Shown here one piece after another: positions 8,319 through 16,072 of a stretch of DNA of 35,434 bases. This DNA comes from Bacteroidales bacterium (GTDB lineage: Bacteria; Bacteroidota; Bacteroidia; Bacteroidales; Bacteroidaceae). The stretch is from the NCBI GenBank assembly GCA_030528885.1, contig JAUMXY010000029.1:1-35434 (forward strand), read 5' to 3'. The notes below the pieces were generated by a model that was not told the origin of the DNA, searched no databases, and saw only the letters and a program-made list of their open reading frames with translations. Both the position numbers and the translations under genes were made by a program. How positions within the stretch are numbered: position 1 is the stretch's first letter; every line of letters begins with the position of its first letter.

Positions 8319-9866
8319 CTATCTCACAAACAGTTTTTTCACTTGTCCGTTGCTATACTTCACAATGTTCAAGCCCTTCTCCAAAGCAGGCATCTCCACA
8401 CCTGTCAGCGAATAGACAGCCACAATCCTTCCATTCCCTGTCAGCACCTTGTCAATAGCATCAGCCACAGGGTCTCCCCCATTGATGTCCAGCGTCACCG
8501 TGCCGTCCTCGTGCTCAACGATATTGCTGACGGTCGTGCCCCAGTCGCCACCCGTAAACACCGCATACGAAGACATCTCCGTCACGTTCGCGCTGCCAGG
8601 ATAGAGGTCTGCACGCAGCGACAGCGCCCAGTCCTCCAACGCCGAAGTCAAGTTCGGATAAAGCACCTTGTCAGCAGGCACAATCGTCATGCGCTGATGG
8701 TCAGCATTAGCGTTCACCCTATTGCCGCTCCACGCACTCCTCGTATAGTCCACATGCGTAATCTGCAAGCCATGCACGGTCTCATACTTCGACACCATCG
8801 ACGATGCAGCATGCCCCAGATACTTGTCAAAGCCCACATTCTGCCTGTTCTCCAAGATAAAGTACTCATCAGGATTCTCCTTATTCACAATCTTATAGCC
8901 CACGCCCTTCTCCTCTATAGGCAGGAGCGTCAGGCTGCACGCCGTGTCAGGACTCAGCTCCACCAGCTTCTTCCATCCCATGAAGTCACGCTCATACGCC
9001 GACATGCAGCAAGGCTGGTAGCCGTTAATCTGGTAGCATCCCGAATCCATAATGTCCAGATAGTCCAAACCGAAAGCATCGCCCACCGTATCATAAAAGT
9101 CAGGCAAGCCCAACGCATGGCTCAGCTCATGCACCATCGCCCCAATGCCATCCTGCTTACCCTTAAACAGCTCGTTCGTGCAGCCAAAAGCCGCAAACGT
9201 GATGGTCTTGTCATCATACTGCACAGAGGTAGAGTTCACGCTCTCCTTCGGCCAGATAGTATCATCATCATCAGAGGCATTCTGTCCCTCGCCGGCATAG
9301 ATGAAGAACACAAAGTCCACCACCCCATCGCCATTGTTGTCAAAGTCACTCCAGTCCGCCAGCTGCTGCGCCGCCAGCTTGCATGCCTCCGAATAGAAGT
9401 AATCTATGTTGACATCCTTGCGCACAGCACCATCCTCGCCATAGTACTTATAGCTCTTCGATAAAGTGACAGGACCCACCACCTCAAACTCAGGCGTAAA
9501 CTGCCCGTCCGACTGCTGGCGGAAATACTCCTTCACCGAGCCAAACGACGACGGGTTGCCCGGATGCACCCCCTCGCCAGCATTGAAGAAATCCCCATAC
9601 ACAGCCCTCGCCTTCACACTGTCCTCTGCCACCGTAAACTTCAGGTCGTCAAACTGCACCAGCACCACAGGCACCCTCGGGCTACCCATGCACGCCAGCG
9701 GCGCCTCGGCAGCCACACCCAGCGCACGCTGCTTAGCAGCCACCACGCCGTCCGCACTACCTGTCACATTCTCTATACGCCCACGCCTCCACGAAGAGCC
9801 CTGAGCCATCGCCGATACAGCCACCACCACAGCAGCCATCGTCATCAAACATTTTCTTATTGCCAT
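8319..9866 (-). CDS. Secreted M6-family metalloprotease with T9SS sorting domain
   Basis: A 515-aa secreted zinc endopeptidase of the immune-inhibitor-A-like M6 family. It has a signal peptide (cleavage near AMAQG, residue 22), a possible calcium loop DFDNNGDG (about 174-181), and the zinc-binding helix HELSHALGLPD (His246, Glu247, His250, Asp256). The last 38 residues (VYSLTGVEMPA...KGLNIVKYSNGQVKKLFVR) look like a type-A C-terminal sorting domain, which sends proteins through the type IX secretion system to the surface. The gene starts 18 nt after the trmH stop and is probably cotranscribed from the trmH promoter. Substrate is unknown; nutrient or host-protein degradation is a guess from the family. 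Confidence 0.88.
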   Translation of the reverse strand: MAIRKCLMTMAAVVVAVSAMAQGSSWRRGRIENVTGSADGVVAAKQRALGVAAEAPLACMGSPRVPVVLVQFDDLKFTVAEDSVKARAVYGDFFNAGEGVHPGNPSSFGSVKEYFRQQSDGQFTPEFEVVGPVTLSKSYKYYGEDGAVRKDVNIDYFYSEACKLAAQQLADWSDFDNNGDGVVDFVFFIYAGEGQNASDDDDTIWPKESVNSTSVQYDDKTITFAAFGCTNELFKGKQDGIGAMVHELSHALGLPDFYDTVGDAFGLDYLDIMDSGCYQINGYQPCCMSAYERDFMGWKKLVELSPDTACSLTLLPIEEKGVGYKIVNKENPDEYFILENRQNVGFDKYLGHAASSMVSKYETVHGLQITHVDYTRSAWSGNRVNANADHQRMTIVPADKVLYPNLTSALEDWALSLRADLYPGSANVTEMSSYAVFTGGDWGTTVSNIVEHEDGTVTLDINGGDPVADAIDKVLTGNGRIVAVYSLTGVEMPALEKGLNIVKYSNGQVKKLFVR

Positions 9867-9884
9867 ACTATGATAAAAAAATAA

Positions 9885-10694
9885 TTACCCATTCAACCGC
9901 TGCCGCACCGCCTCAAACAGCAGCACCGCCGCACTTACCGACACATTCAGCGAGTCCACCCTTCCCAGCATCGGAATGCGGATATGCGCATCCGCTGCCC
10001 TGCGCCACCTGTCCGTCAGCCCTGTCGCCTCCGTGCCCATCACAATTGCCGTCCCACGCTTCATGTCCACATCATAATACACGTCCGAGTCCTGCAACTG
10101 CGCCGTCAAGATACTAATGCCCTGTTCCTTCAGAAACGCAATGCACTCCTCCGAATCACACGCCACACAAGGCACCCTAAAGCGCGCGCCCACCGAACTG
10201 CGAATCAGATTCGGATTGTAGAGGTCTGTCAACTCATCACACACCACCACTGCATCCGCGCCAGCCGCCTCCGCACTCCGCAAGATAGCTCCCACGTTGC
10301 CAGGCTTCTCTACGCCCTCCAGCACCACCAGCAGCGGATGCTCACCCAGCTGCAAGTCCTGCAAACCCATCCTCACCCCTCTCACCACAGCTATCACCCC
10401 CTCCGTGCCGCCACGATACGCCATTTTGCCATACACGCCAGCCGTCACCTCCACCATGCCCCTCACAGGCACCACCCCTTCTAGCAAGCTCCACGCCTCA
10501 GGCGCATCACCCACAATCTCAGGACACACAAACAGCGAGTCCACCGCCATGCCAGCCTCCACACAGTGCTGCAGCTCTCTCATCCCCTCCACAACAAACA
10601 GCCCCGTCTTCCTGCGCTCCGCTGCCTTCTGCTGCAACGCCAGCACACCTTTCACCCTCGCATTCTGCGCACTAGATATGATGTCTTTATCCAT
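9885..10694 (-). CDS. TrmH/SpoU-family RNA 2'-O-methyltransferase
   Basis: Methylates a ribose 2'-OH of tRNA or rRNA using S-adenosylmethionine; the exact target site is not predictable here. An N-terminal substrate-binding domain (VVEGMRELQHCVEAG) is followed by the SPOUT core with its three motifs: GVEKPGNVGAILRSAEAAG, IVMGTEATGL, and IPMLGRVDSLNVSVSAAVLLFE, the last two forming the knot. An in-frame ATG exists at 10709, but the promoter -7 box ends only 5 nt before it, so the transcript would begin about there. I therefore prefer the internal ATG at 10694 (protein MDKDIISS...), which gives 269 aa. Confidence 0.88.
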   Translation of the reverse strand: MDKDIISSAQNARVKGVLALQQKAAERRKTGLFVVEGMRELQHCVEAGMAVDSLFVCPEIVGDAPEAWSLLEGVVPVRGMVEVTAGVYGKMAYRGGTEGVIAVVRGVRMGLQDLQLGEHPLLVVLEGVEKPGNVGAILRSAEAAGADAVVVCDELTDLYNPNLIRSSVGARFRVPCVACDSEECIAFLKEQGISILTAQLQDSDVYYDVDMKRGTAIVMGTEATGLTDRWRRAADAHIRIPMLGRVDSLNVSVSAAVLLFEAVRQRLNG

Positions 10695-10714
10695 AAATCC
10701 TACATTCATAGCTG

Positions 10715-10745
10715 CAAAGATAGTGCAAATCGAAGACAGAACAAA
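10715..10745 (-). promoter_or_regulatory. Promoter of the trmH-M6 protease operon
   Basis: On the minus strand TTTG (10745-10742), a 19-bp spacer, then TATCTTTG (10722-10715): a full match to the Bacteroidetes sigma-ABfr promoter. The expected transcription start falls near 10709, which helps choose the translation start of trmH. Confidence 0.75.
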
Positions 10746-10863
10746 ATAAACATGTTTATTTTTTATGTTGAGATGAAGCCTATCTTATCTAAAGATAACA
10801 CACAATCTGACTAAACGAACAGAGAACAAATATTTTTCAGAGAAAGGAAAGAGAGAACAAAAA

Positions 10864-10888
10864 GAGCCGATGCGCAATGCACCGGCTC
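10864..10888 (-). terminator. Terminator of the FISUMP-domain protein operon
   Basis: Hairpin GAGCCG-A-TGC, loop GCAAT, GCA-C-CGGCTC, placed 31 nt after the minus-strand stop at 10920, followed on that strand by TTTTTGTTC. The rest of the gap to trmH holds only the trmH promoter. Confidence 0.75.
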
Positions 10889-10919
10889 CTATCATGTCCG
10901 TCCTCAATGCCGACAGACT

Positions 10920-12533
10920 TTAGTCCATAACAGGACGAATTGTGAGACCTCCCGAACGCATTGTTTTCCACTTATCCACCGTAAAAGACCTATCATCAAA
11001 ATAGAAATAGGATGCATCAGTAGATGACCAATAACAACCCCTATAACTATTATCGTTAGAAAGCCCTATTCCCAATCGGTAGCCTGTAGCAGGAAGAAAT
11101 ATACTATTCCCATTCCCTTTGATAAGATAGCCTAATACCCCATTATATTCTGTCCAAGTCCAATCACACTTCTCCCGTAATTCCTTAAATTCCTCTAATG
11201 TAGGCATTCGCCATTTCCCTCCCCAATTTAATCGAGCCGCATCGTATTTTTCAACACCACTAATATCAGAAGTGCCCAAATCATCATCAAAAGGAACTAT
11301 ATCAATATACCCTTTTTCACTATCATAATATTTATATGATACCTCTTTATACATATTTTTCTCTTCCGTCTCTCCCCATGAAAAATAACCACCAGGCTCC
11401 TCTGGAGAAGTTGCCCCCACATTCCAACTTGCCCACTTAACACTTAAACCTAAATCAACAGCATCAGATGGCTGGGAGTGAACGGCTGTTGTAAAACTAT
11501 AAACTTTCCCATAAACATAATTGCCATTCTTTTTTAAGAAAGAACGATAATAGTAAGTCGTACCACTTGATAGTCCTTCTAGAGAAACAGAAAATTTTCC
11601 AACTTTCAATGGAACATCCGAAAAAACAACGGTTGAATTATCTGCAACAGGATTGTCTTTAGTATTATAACAAACGCCCACGGAAAAAGGCTCTGAATTA
11701 TTTTCAAAATCCACATGACCTGAAAGCACCGCACTTTTTGTTGTAATGGAGGTGGCTGCCCCTGTCTTTATTCCATTTCCTTCTGAAAAAACAGGACGAA
11801 CTGGACAGCCATAGCAACGAGGAGCATTATCACTAAGAAGAGTACCTTTTAAGCTGTAAGCGTGATTACTATCGCCATTAACTAATGATGTAGAGAAATA
11901 GAAAACTGAATTCCCAACATTTTGGATATCCTCCTCATAACGACAACCTGCTGCAGGAAGAAAGATACTATTACCATTAGGTCCTGTGACAAGCTGGCCA
12001 CTAGTTCCATTATAATCGGTAATATATTCCCATTTACAAATGGACATAAGTTCTCTAAACTCTTCCTCTGTAGGCATACGCCAACCTCCACCCCACATTG
12101 TATACGCTACATCATCGGACAACTCAAGAACGCCTTTATTATCAACTATTCCAAACCAATCATCTTCACAATATTTAGTAAGTGAACCATCTTTGTACCA
12201 TTTATAATTTTCCCAATCATATACACTTTTCTCCTCCATCTCGCCCCAAGCATAATATCTCCCATAACCTTCTGGTGAATTTGCCCCAACATTCCAGCTA
12301 GCCCAGTTAACACTTAGACCCAAATCAACAATTTCTGCTACAGGAAAATCTGTTGGCCTAAAATCTTCATCAACACTCTTATCCGAGAACACAATACTAT
12401 CTACATCAGTATGAAAAAAATCATAACGTGAACCATCTTTGGTATAAACTTGGAATCCTTGAGCACAGAGATTCAGACAGAAAAAACAAGCCATTAAAAA
12501 AGCTGATTTTCGATTGATTGTTAAATTTTTCAT
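10920..12533 (-). CDS. Secreted protein with two FISUMP-like domains around an FN3-like domain
   Basis: A 537-aa exported protein (signal peptide to about residue 25). Two copies of the same domain, residues 68-250 and 358-537, each start with VDLGLSV.WASWNVGA and contain a WRMPT.EEF.EL motif and NSIFLPA.G.R. This is the Fibrobacter-succinogenes-major-paralogous (FISUMP) / DUF1566-like fold seen in surface proteins. Between them (258-350) lies a fibronectin-III-like domain with SSGTTYYYRSFL. Residues 26-51 carry the short VYTKDGSRYDFF...DSIVFSD element that I associate with Bacteroidales exported proteins. It overlaps the preceding gene by 4 nt (ATGA), so translation is probably coupled. No C-terminal sorting domain is visible. 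Ligand and role are unknown. Confidence 0.8.
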   Translation of the reverse strand: MKNLTINRKSAFLMACFFCLNLCAQGFQVYTKDGSRYDFFHTDVDSIVFSDKSVDEDFRPTDFPVAEIVDLGLSVNWASWNVGANSPEGYGRYYAWGEMEEKSVYDWENYKWYKDGSLTKYCEDDWFGIVDNKGVLELSDDVAYTMWGGGWRMPTEEEFRELMSICKWEYITDYNGTSGQLVTGPNGNSIFLPAAGCRYEEDIQNVGNSVFYFSTSLVNGDSNHAYSLKGTLLSDNAPRCYGCPVRPVFSEGNGIKTGAATSITTKSAVLSGHVDFENNSEPFSVGVCYNTKDNPVADNSTVVFSDVPLKVGKFSVSLEGLSSGTTYYYRSFLKKNGNYVYGKVYSFTTAVHSQPSDAVDLGLSVKWASWNVGATSPEEPGGYFSWGETEEKNMYKEVSYKYYDSEKGYIDIVPFDDDLGTSDISGVEKYDAARLNWGGKWRMPTLEEFKELREKCDWTWTEYNGVLGYLIKGNGNSIFLPATGYRLGIGLSNDNSYRGCYWSSTDASYFYFDDRSFTVDKWKTMRSGGLTIRPVMD

Positions 12534-13021
12534 CTCTTTATTAATATTTTATGTACTATACTTTTCGTTTTTACTATATAAACTCCTGCAGAAAGAGAGC
12601 TAATAGAGATAGAAGAGGAACCATCGGATGCTATGTTGCATACAACTTCTTGGCGACCATCTATATTATAAATTGAAACCTTTTCATTTGGACTAAAATC
12701 ATTGAAAATAAGAGTTTTATCTTGCTGTTGAATCTTACCTGCTGGGGAAGAAACTTCATCAACACGTGAAACCTTGCTTGTTCCAAATGTAAACTTATGA
12801 AGGTCCGCCAATGGGTAATTAATAGAAATATCTTCCGTTGTAATTACAAGATTATCCCCAGAATATGTTACCACAGGTCTCTCGTTTAAGCCATAAATTA
12901 TCTTTTCTCCATTGTGTGTCCAAACTTCTAATGTAACCACAATTGCCTCTTCTGCTCTTATTGCTAACGAGAAACTTAGCAAAAAACAGAGGAAAACACA
13001 TGTTTGACGAAAACTTTTCAT
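12530..13021 (-). CDS. Small secreted protein with T9SS-type C-terminal sorting domain
   Basis: About 163 aa starting at the ATG at 13021 (MKSFRQTC...); an upstream in-frame ATG at 13075 would put an AT-rich repeat before the signal peptide and is unlikely. It has a signal peptide (to about AIRAEE), a short beta-rich region with WTHNGEKIIYGL and LADLHKFTFG, and a C-terminal region (VSIYNIDGRQEVV...LSAGVYIVKT..IVHKILIKR) typical of type-A sorting domains. It is first in a two-gene operon with the FISUMP-domain protein and may share its surface function. No enzymatic motif is visible. Confidence 0.7.
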   Translation of the reverse strand: MKSFRQTCVFLCFLLSFSLAIRAEEAIVVTLEVWTHNGEKIIYGLNERPVVTYSGDNLVITTEDISINYPLADLHKFTFGTSKVSRVDEVSSPAGKIQQQDKTLIFNDFSPNEKVSIYNIDGRQEVVCNIASDGSSSISISSLSAGVYIVKTKSIVHKILIKR

Positions 13022-13072
13022 TCTAATTAAATTATTAAGGTTATTAAGGTTAAAAAACATCATTATTAGATA

Positions 13073-13087
13073 CAAATCTATAGATTT
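13073..13087 (-). promoter_or_regulatory. Possible -7 box overlapped by a perfect palindrome
   Basis: TAGATTTG (13080-13073 on the minus strand) fits TAnnTTTG and lies 52 nt upstream of the small secreted protein start. It overlaps AAATCTATAGATTT (13074-13087), a perfect 14-bp palindrome that could be an operator. No clear -33 box is seen. Confidence 0.35.
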
Positions 13088-13348
13088 TTTAGAACATCTT
13101 TTCTTTTAGAATGATTAAAAATTGTTAAATACAGAAAAACAAGTAAAAAAGGAGGGTTGGGTTCTTACAATTAGTCTTTTCAATTTAAATTGTCTCCGCT
13201 ATTATAATGTGGCTGGCTTGCTCATGCTGTTTCCACTGTCAAAGGATGGGGAATGCAACAAAAAATGTTTATTTGCAAAGTGGAAATTGCAATTGGAGGT
13301 GCCATACATGGTGCAAATGATTTCTGTCAACCCAACCACTTTTTCACC

Positions 13349-13376
13349 TCTTGGCGAAGGGGTGAAAATGGGCTTT
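13349..13376. repeat. Inverted repeat TTTTCACC / GGTGAAAA
   Basis: In the non-coding stretch left of the palindrome array, TTTTCACC and GGTGAAAA face each other across about 12 nt. It could form a hairpin, but no T tract marks it as a terminator. Function unknown. Confidence 0.4.
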
Positions 13377-13406
13377 TTCCACACCTCATTTTTATGCCTG
13401 CTCAGT

Positions 13407-13487
13407 CCCCAAAATCGGTGAGAGTCTCACCGACACAGAGGTAAGAGTCTCACCGATTCATAGGTGAGAGTCTCACCACTTTGGGGG
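13407..13487. repeat. 23-bp-period palindromic repeat array (locus B)
   Basis: Three 15-bp palindromes start at 13417, 13440 and 13463: GGTGAGAGTCTCACC, then a one-base variant, then a perfect copy. The period is exactly 23 bp with 8-nt spacers. The array is framed by CCCCAAAA on the left and CTTTGGGG on the right, so the whole block is also one large inverted repeat. The same unit occurs at 11-58. The surrounding 13088-13628 stretch carries no gene that I can support; open frames there lack recognisable features. Confidence 0.85.
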
Positions 13488-13599
13488 TGATTGGTGCAAG
13501 GTGAAAAGGGGAGTTGTTTCTATGCAACAAATGCTTGCTTTTTGGTAACATACGACCTTTTTCCCGACTTCAACGGATGGGTGTTCGGAGAAAAAGATT

Positions 13600-13607
13600 T
13601 ATATTTG
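13600..13607 (+). promoter_or_regulatory. Possible -7 box of the esterase gene
   Basis: TATATTTG fits TAnnTTTG and lies 28 nt upstream of the chosen ATG at 13635. No good -33 box is seen. Confidence 0.45.
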
Positions 13608-13634
13608 CAGAAAATCCATTAAATCTGCATGACA

Positions 13635-15566
13635 ATGAAGAAGATTCTTTTGCTGACCACAATGCTGGTTGCCTGCACGCTGTTGCAGGCGCAAGAAGGG
13701 CGGCTGCAGATGCCTCAGTTCTTTGCTGACGGCATGGTGATGCAGCGCGACGTGAAAATTCCCGTATGGGGCAAGGGCTTGGCAGGCGAGGAGGTTGCCG
13801 TTTCGCTGAATGGCAAGACGGCGAAGACGAAGGTGAAGGCTGATGGCTCTTGGAAGGTGTATCTCCCTAAGATGAGGGCAGGAGGCCCTTACACGCTGGA
13901 GGTGCTGTCGACGAGAGGGAGCGATGTCTATCGCCAGAAGATTGAAAATGTGCTGGTTGGCGATGTATTTCTCTGTTCGGGACAGTCAAACATGGAACTT
14001 CCCATTCGCCGCTGCATGGATGCGGTGGCACAGGAGGTGAAGAACTATACCAACGACCGGATTCGTTATCTGAAGTTTCCTCATCAGTTCAACTATGTGC
14101 GCCCCAACGACGACGTGAAGGCGCTTCCATGGCAGAGTATCACGCCTGAGAACTGCGCCGAGGTGAGCGGCATCTGCTACTTCATGGCGCGCGAGCTGCA
14201 GGCGAAGCATGGTGTACCTATCGGCATCATCAATTCGGCTGTGGGCGGCACGCAAGTGCAGGCTTGGATGCCCGGCAAGACGCTGGCTGCCTTTGACGGC
14301 TATGCGGAGGAGCTGGCCAAGCAGAAGTATCATCAGGAGAACTGGGTGGACTCTGTGCGCGCTGCTGAGAACAGGGCTGGACAGGAGTGGGAACGCCAGA
14401 TGATGGCGAACGACACGGTGGCGAACCGCTGGAAGGCTGAGGGCTATTCCTTTGCAGGATGGAAGACGGTGGATATGTTCTCCAACTGGAGCGGCGGCAA
14501 GAACGGCTCATACTGGTTCCACACAACGGTGACACTGCCTAAGGAACTGGCTGGGAAGCGCGGCGTGCTGCGTTTCGGAGCGATGAAGGATGCAGACACC
14601 ATCTATGTGAACGGCCAGTATGTGGGCAACACAACCTATGAGTACCCTCCCCGCGTGTATGGAGTGAAGGAGGGTGTGCTGCGCGAGGGCGAGAACGAGA
14701 TTGTGGTGCACCTGATGTCGCAGAGCGGCATGGCAAACTTCACACGCGGCAAGCTGTATCAGCTGGAGGTAGGCGAACTGGTGTTCCCCATCGCAACCGA
14801 GCTACAGATGGCAGTGGGCAGCACCATGCCTCGCAAACCTGCCAGCACCTACTTTGTCGATACGCCAACAGGACTCTACAATGCGATGATTGCGCCGCTG
14901 CAGGATTTCCCTGTGAAGGGCATGCTGTGGTATCAGGGCGAGTCGAACGTAGGACAGCCTGCTACGTATGCCGCCCTGCTCGAGGCGATGGTGGGCGCAT
15001 GGCGCAAGCAGTTCAAGAGCAAGTTCCCTGTCGTCATCATGCAGCTGCCTGGCTATATGTCTAAGCATGAGCAGCCAGTGGAGACGGGGTGGACGCGCAT
15101 ACGCCACCAGCAGTATCTGGCAGCACATAACATCAAGAATGCCGCATTGGCTCCAACTATCGACACAGGCGAATACAATGACATTCATCCGCAGGACAAG
15201 CTGACGGCTGGCAAGCGTGCAGCGCAGCAAATGAGCAAGCTGGCATACGATGACGACAGCGACGCTTGCGATGTGCCGATGCCTGAAACAGCGCAAGTGA
15301 AGGACGGAAAGGTGCTCATCGACTTCGACGGCGAAGCAGATGGACTGAGGGTGAAAGGCAAGCAGCTGAAGGATTTTGCCGTGCTGGTGAATGGCAAATA
15401 CCAGTGGGCAGAAGCGTCTATCGTTGACGACGACATGGTTGAGGTGGCGCTGCCTCGCGGTGTGAAGGCTACCACTGTCCGCTATTGTTGGGACGACTAC
15501 CCTGAACCTTCGCTTTTCAACTCCGAAGGGGTGCCAGCTCCTCAGTTTGAGATACAAGCGAAATAA
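13635..15566 (+). CDS. Sialate O-acetylesterase-type carbohydrate esterase (SASA family)
   Basis: An exported SGNH-fold esterase that removes O-acetyl groups from sugars, either sialic acids or xylan/pectin-type glycans. From the ATG at 13635 it has 643 aa with a signal peptide ending near LLQAQE; the ATG two codons earlier is also possible. Residues 25-105 form an N-terminal beta domain. The nucleophile motif is SGQSNM (Ser118), followed by NSAVGGTQVQAW and WYQGESNVG, and the catalytic Asp/His are probably in EYNDIHPQDK. A jelly-roll domain like those in GH2 enzymes is inserted in the middle (about 285-375, YWFHTTVTLP...ADTIYVNGQYVG). Given the GH67 and GH9 genes nearby, plant-cell-wall acetyl groups are a plausible target, but the substrate cannot be read from the sequence. 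Confidence 0.88.
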   Translation: MKKILLLTTMLVACTLLQAQEGRLQMPQFFADGMVMQRDVKIPVWGKGLAGEEVAVSLNGKTAKTKVKADGSWKVYLPKMRAGGPYTLEVLSTRGSDVYRQKIENVLVGDVFLCSGQSNMELPIRRCMDAVAQEVKNYTNDRIRYLKFPHQFNYVRPNDDVKALPWQSITPENCAEVSGICYFMARELQAKHGVPIGIINSAVGGTQVQAWMPGKTLAAFDGYAEELAKQKYHQENWVDSVRAAENRAGQEWERQMMANDTVANRWKAEGYSFAGWKTVDMFSNWSGGKNGSYWFHTTVTLPKELAGKRGVLRFGAMKDADTIYVNGQYVGNTTYEYPPRVYGVKEGVLREGENEIVVHLMSQSGMANFTRGKLYQLEVGELVFPIATELQMAVGSTMPRKPASTYFVDTPTGLYNAMIAPLQDFPVKGMLWYQGESNVGQPATYAALLEAMVGAWRKQFKSKFPVVIMQLPGYMSKHEQPVETGWTRIRHQQYLAAHNIKNAALAPTIDTGEYNDIHPQDKLTAGKRAAQQMSKLAYDDDSDACDVPMPETAQVKDGKVLIDFDGEADGLRVKGKQLKDFAVLVNGKYQWAEASIVDDDMVEVALPRGVKATTVRYCWDDYPEPSLFNSEGVPAPQFEIQAK

Positions 15567-15590
15567 AGGAACTGAAAGTTGACAGAAAAC

Positions 15591-15629
15591 AAGATGAGGG
15601 ATGTGCCAATCAGACACATCCCTCATCTT
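15591..15629. terminator. Bidirectional terminator between esterase and CinA-like gene
   Basis: Perfect 15-bp inverted repeat AAGATGAGGGATGTG / CACATCCCTCATCTT with a 9-nt loop. It lies 24 nt after the esterase stop and overlaps the last codons of the convergent CinA-like gene, whose stop (15610-15612) falls in the loop. The plus side continues into TTATTATTTAT and the minus side into GTTTTCTG. Confidence 0.9.
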
Positions 15630-16065
15630 TATTATTTATAGGTTTTTCTGTAAGATTCCTCAAATAGCTGTCGAACTCGCTCAGCACTCGGCGTGTGGCT
15701 TCTTCCACATTGGCGACTCGCCCTAAGTCGTGGCGCAGGCACAGGGAGTGCACGTCGGTGGCGCTGCCCCAAGCTATCCAGATTTCGACGGGATGCCCCT
15801 CCCATGCTTCGGCATAGCCTGTGGAGGCAAGGGCATAGTCGGTGTGGAAGAGGGCGCAAGCGCCTCGCACCATCTGTTCTGCCACTTGCCGGGATACGAC
15901 GCCATAAGTGCTTATCATTTGGGGTGTAACTCCCAAGAACTGCTCTTTCACGTCGTTCTGGTAGGCTACGAGGCTGCCCCGAAAGTAGCGGCTGGCTCCG
16001 CTGCGGGCTGTGATGGCGGCGGCTATTCTGCCGCCTGTGCAGGATTCGGCTGTGGAGAGGGTCAT
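15610..16065 (-). CDS. CinA C-terminal-domain (PncC-like) protein, divergent
   Basis: Related to nicotinamide-nucleotide amidohydrolases (PncC/CinA), which recycle NMN to nicotinate mononucleotide. The motif STAESCTGGRIAAAIT, the segment YFRGSLVAYQNDVKEQFLGV, and GVVSRQVAEQM are clear family features. From the ATG at 16065 the protein is about 151 aa and lacks the helix that normally precedes TAESCTGG. A longer frame to 16125 overlaps the GH9 gene and gives an unlikely Pro/Ser-rich start. The family's GIAGP...GG loop is replaced by GYAEAWEGHP, so activity is uncertain. It is the last gene of the U32-ruvB-phosphatase-GH9 run, and its 3' end is inside the terminator hairpin. Confidence 0.75.
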   Translation of the reverse strand: MTLSTAESCTGGRIAAAITARSGASRYFRGSLVAYQNDVKEQFLGVTPQMISTYGVVSRQVAEQMVRGACALFHTDYALASTGYAEAWEGHPVEIWIAWGSATDVHSLCLRHDLGRVANVEEATRRVLSEFDSYLRNLTEKPINNKDEGCV

Positions 16066-16072
16066 GGGCTTC

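Noticed and set aside
7698-9464. 588-aa plus-strand open frame across the GH67 3' end and the M6 protease gene
   Set aside because: It is His/Arg/Gln-rich shadow translation, crosses a bidirectional terminator, and runs antisense to a clear metalloprotease gene.
13122-13421. Possible 99-aa protein in the gap before the esterase
   Set aside because: No family resemblance, and it runs into the palindrome array; its start is not preceded by a convincing promoter or ribosome site.
13407-13487. CRISPR array
   Set aside because: The repeated unit is only 15 bp with 8-nt spacers, the copies are palindromic, and no cas genes are near.
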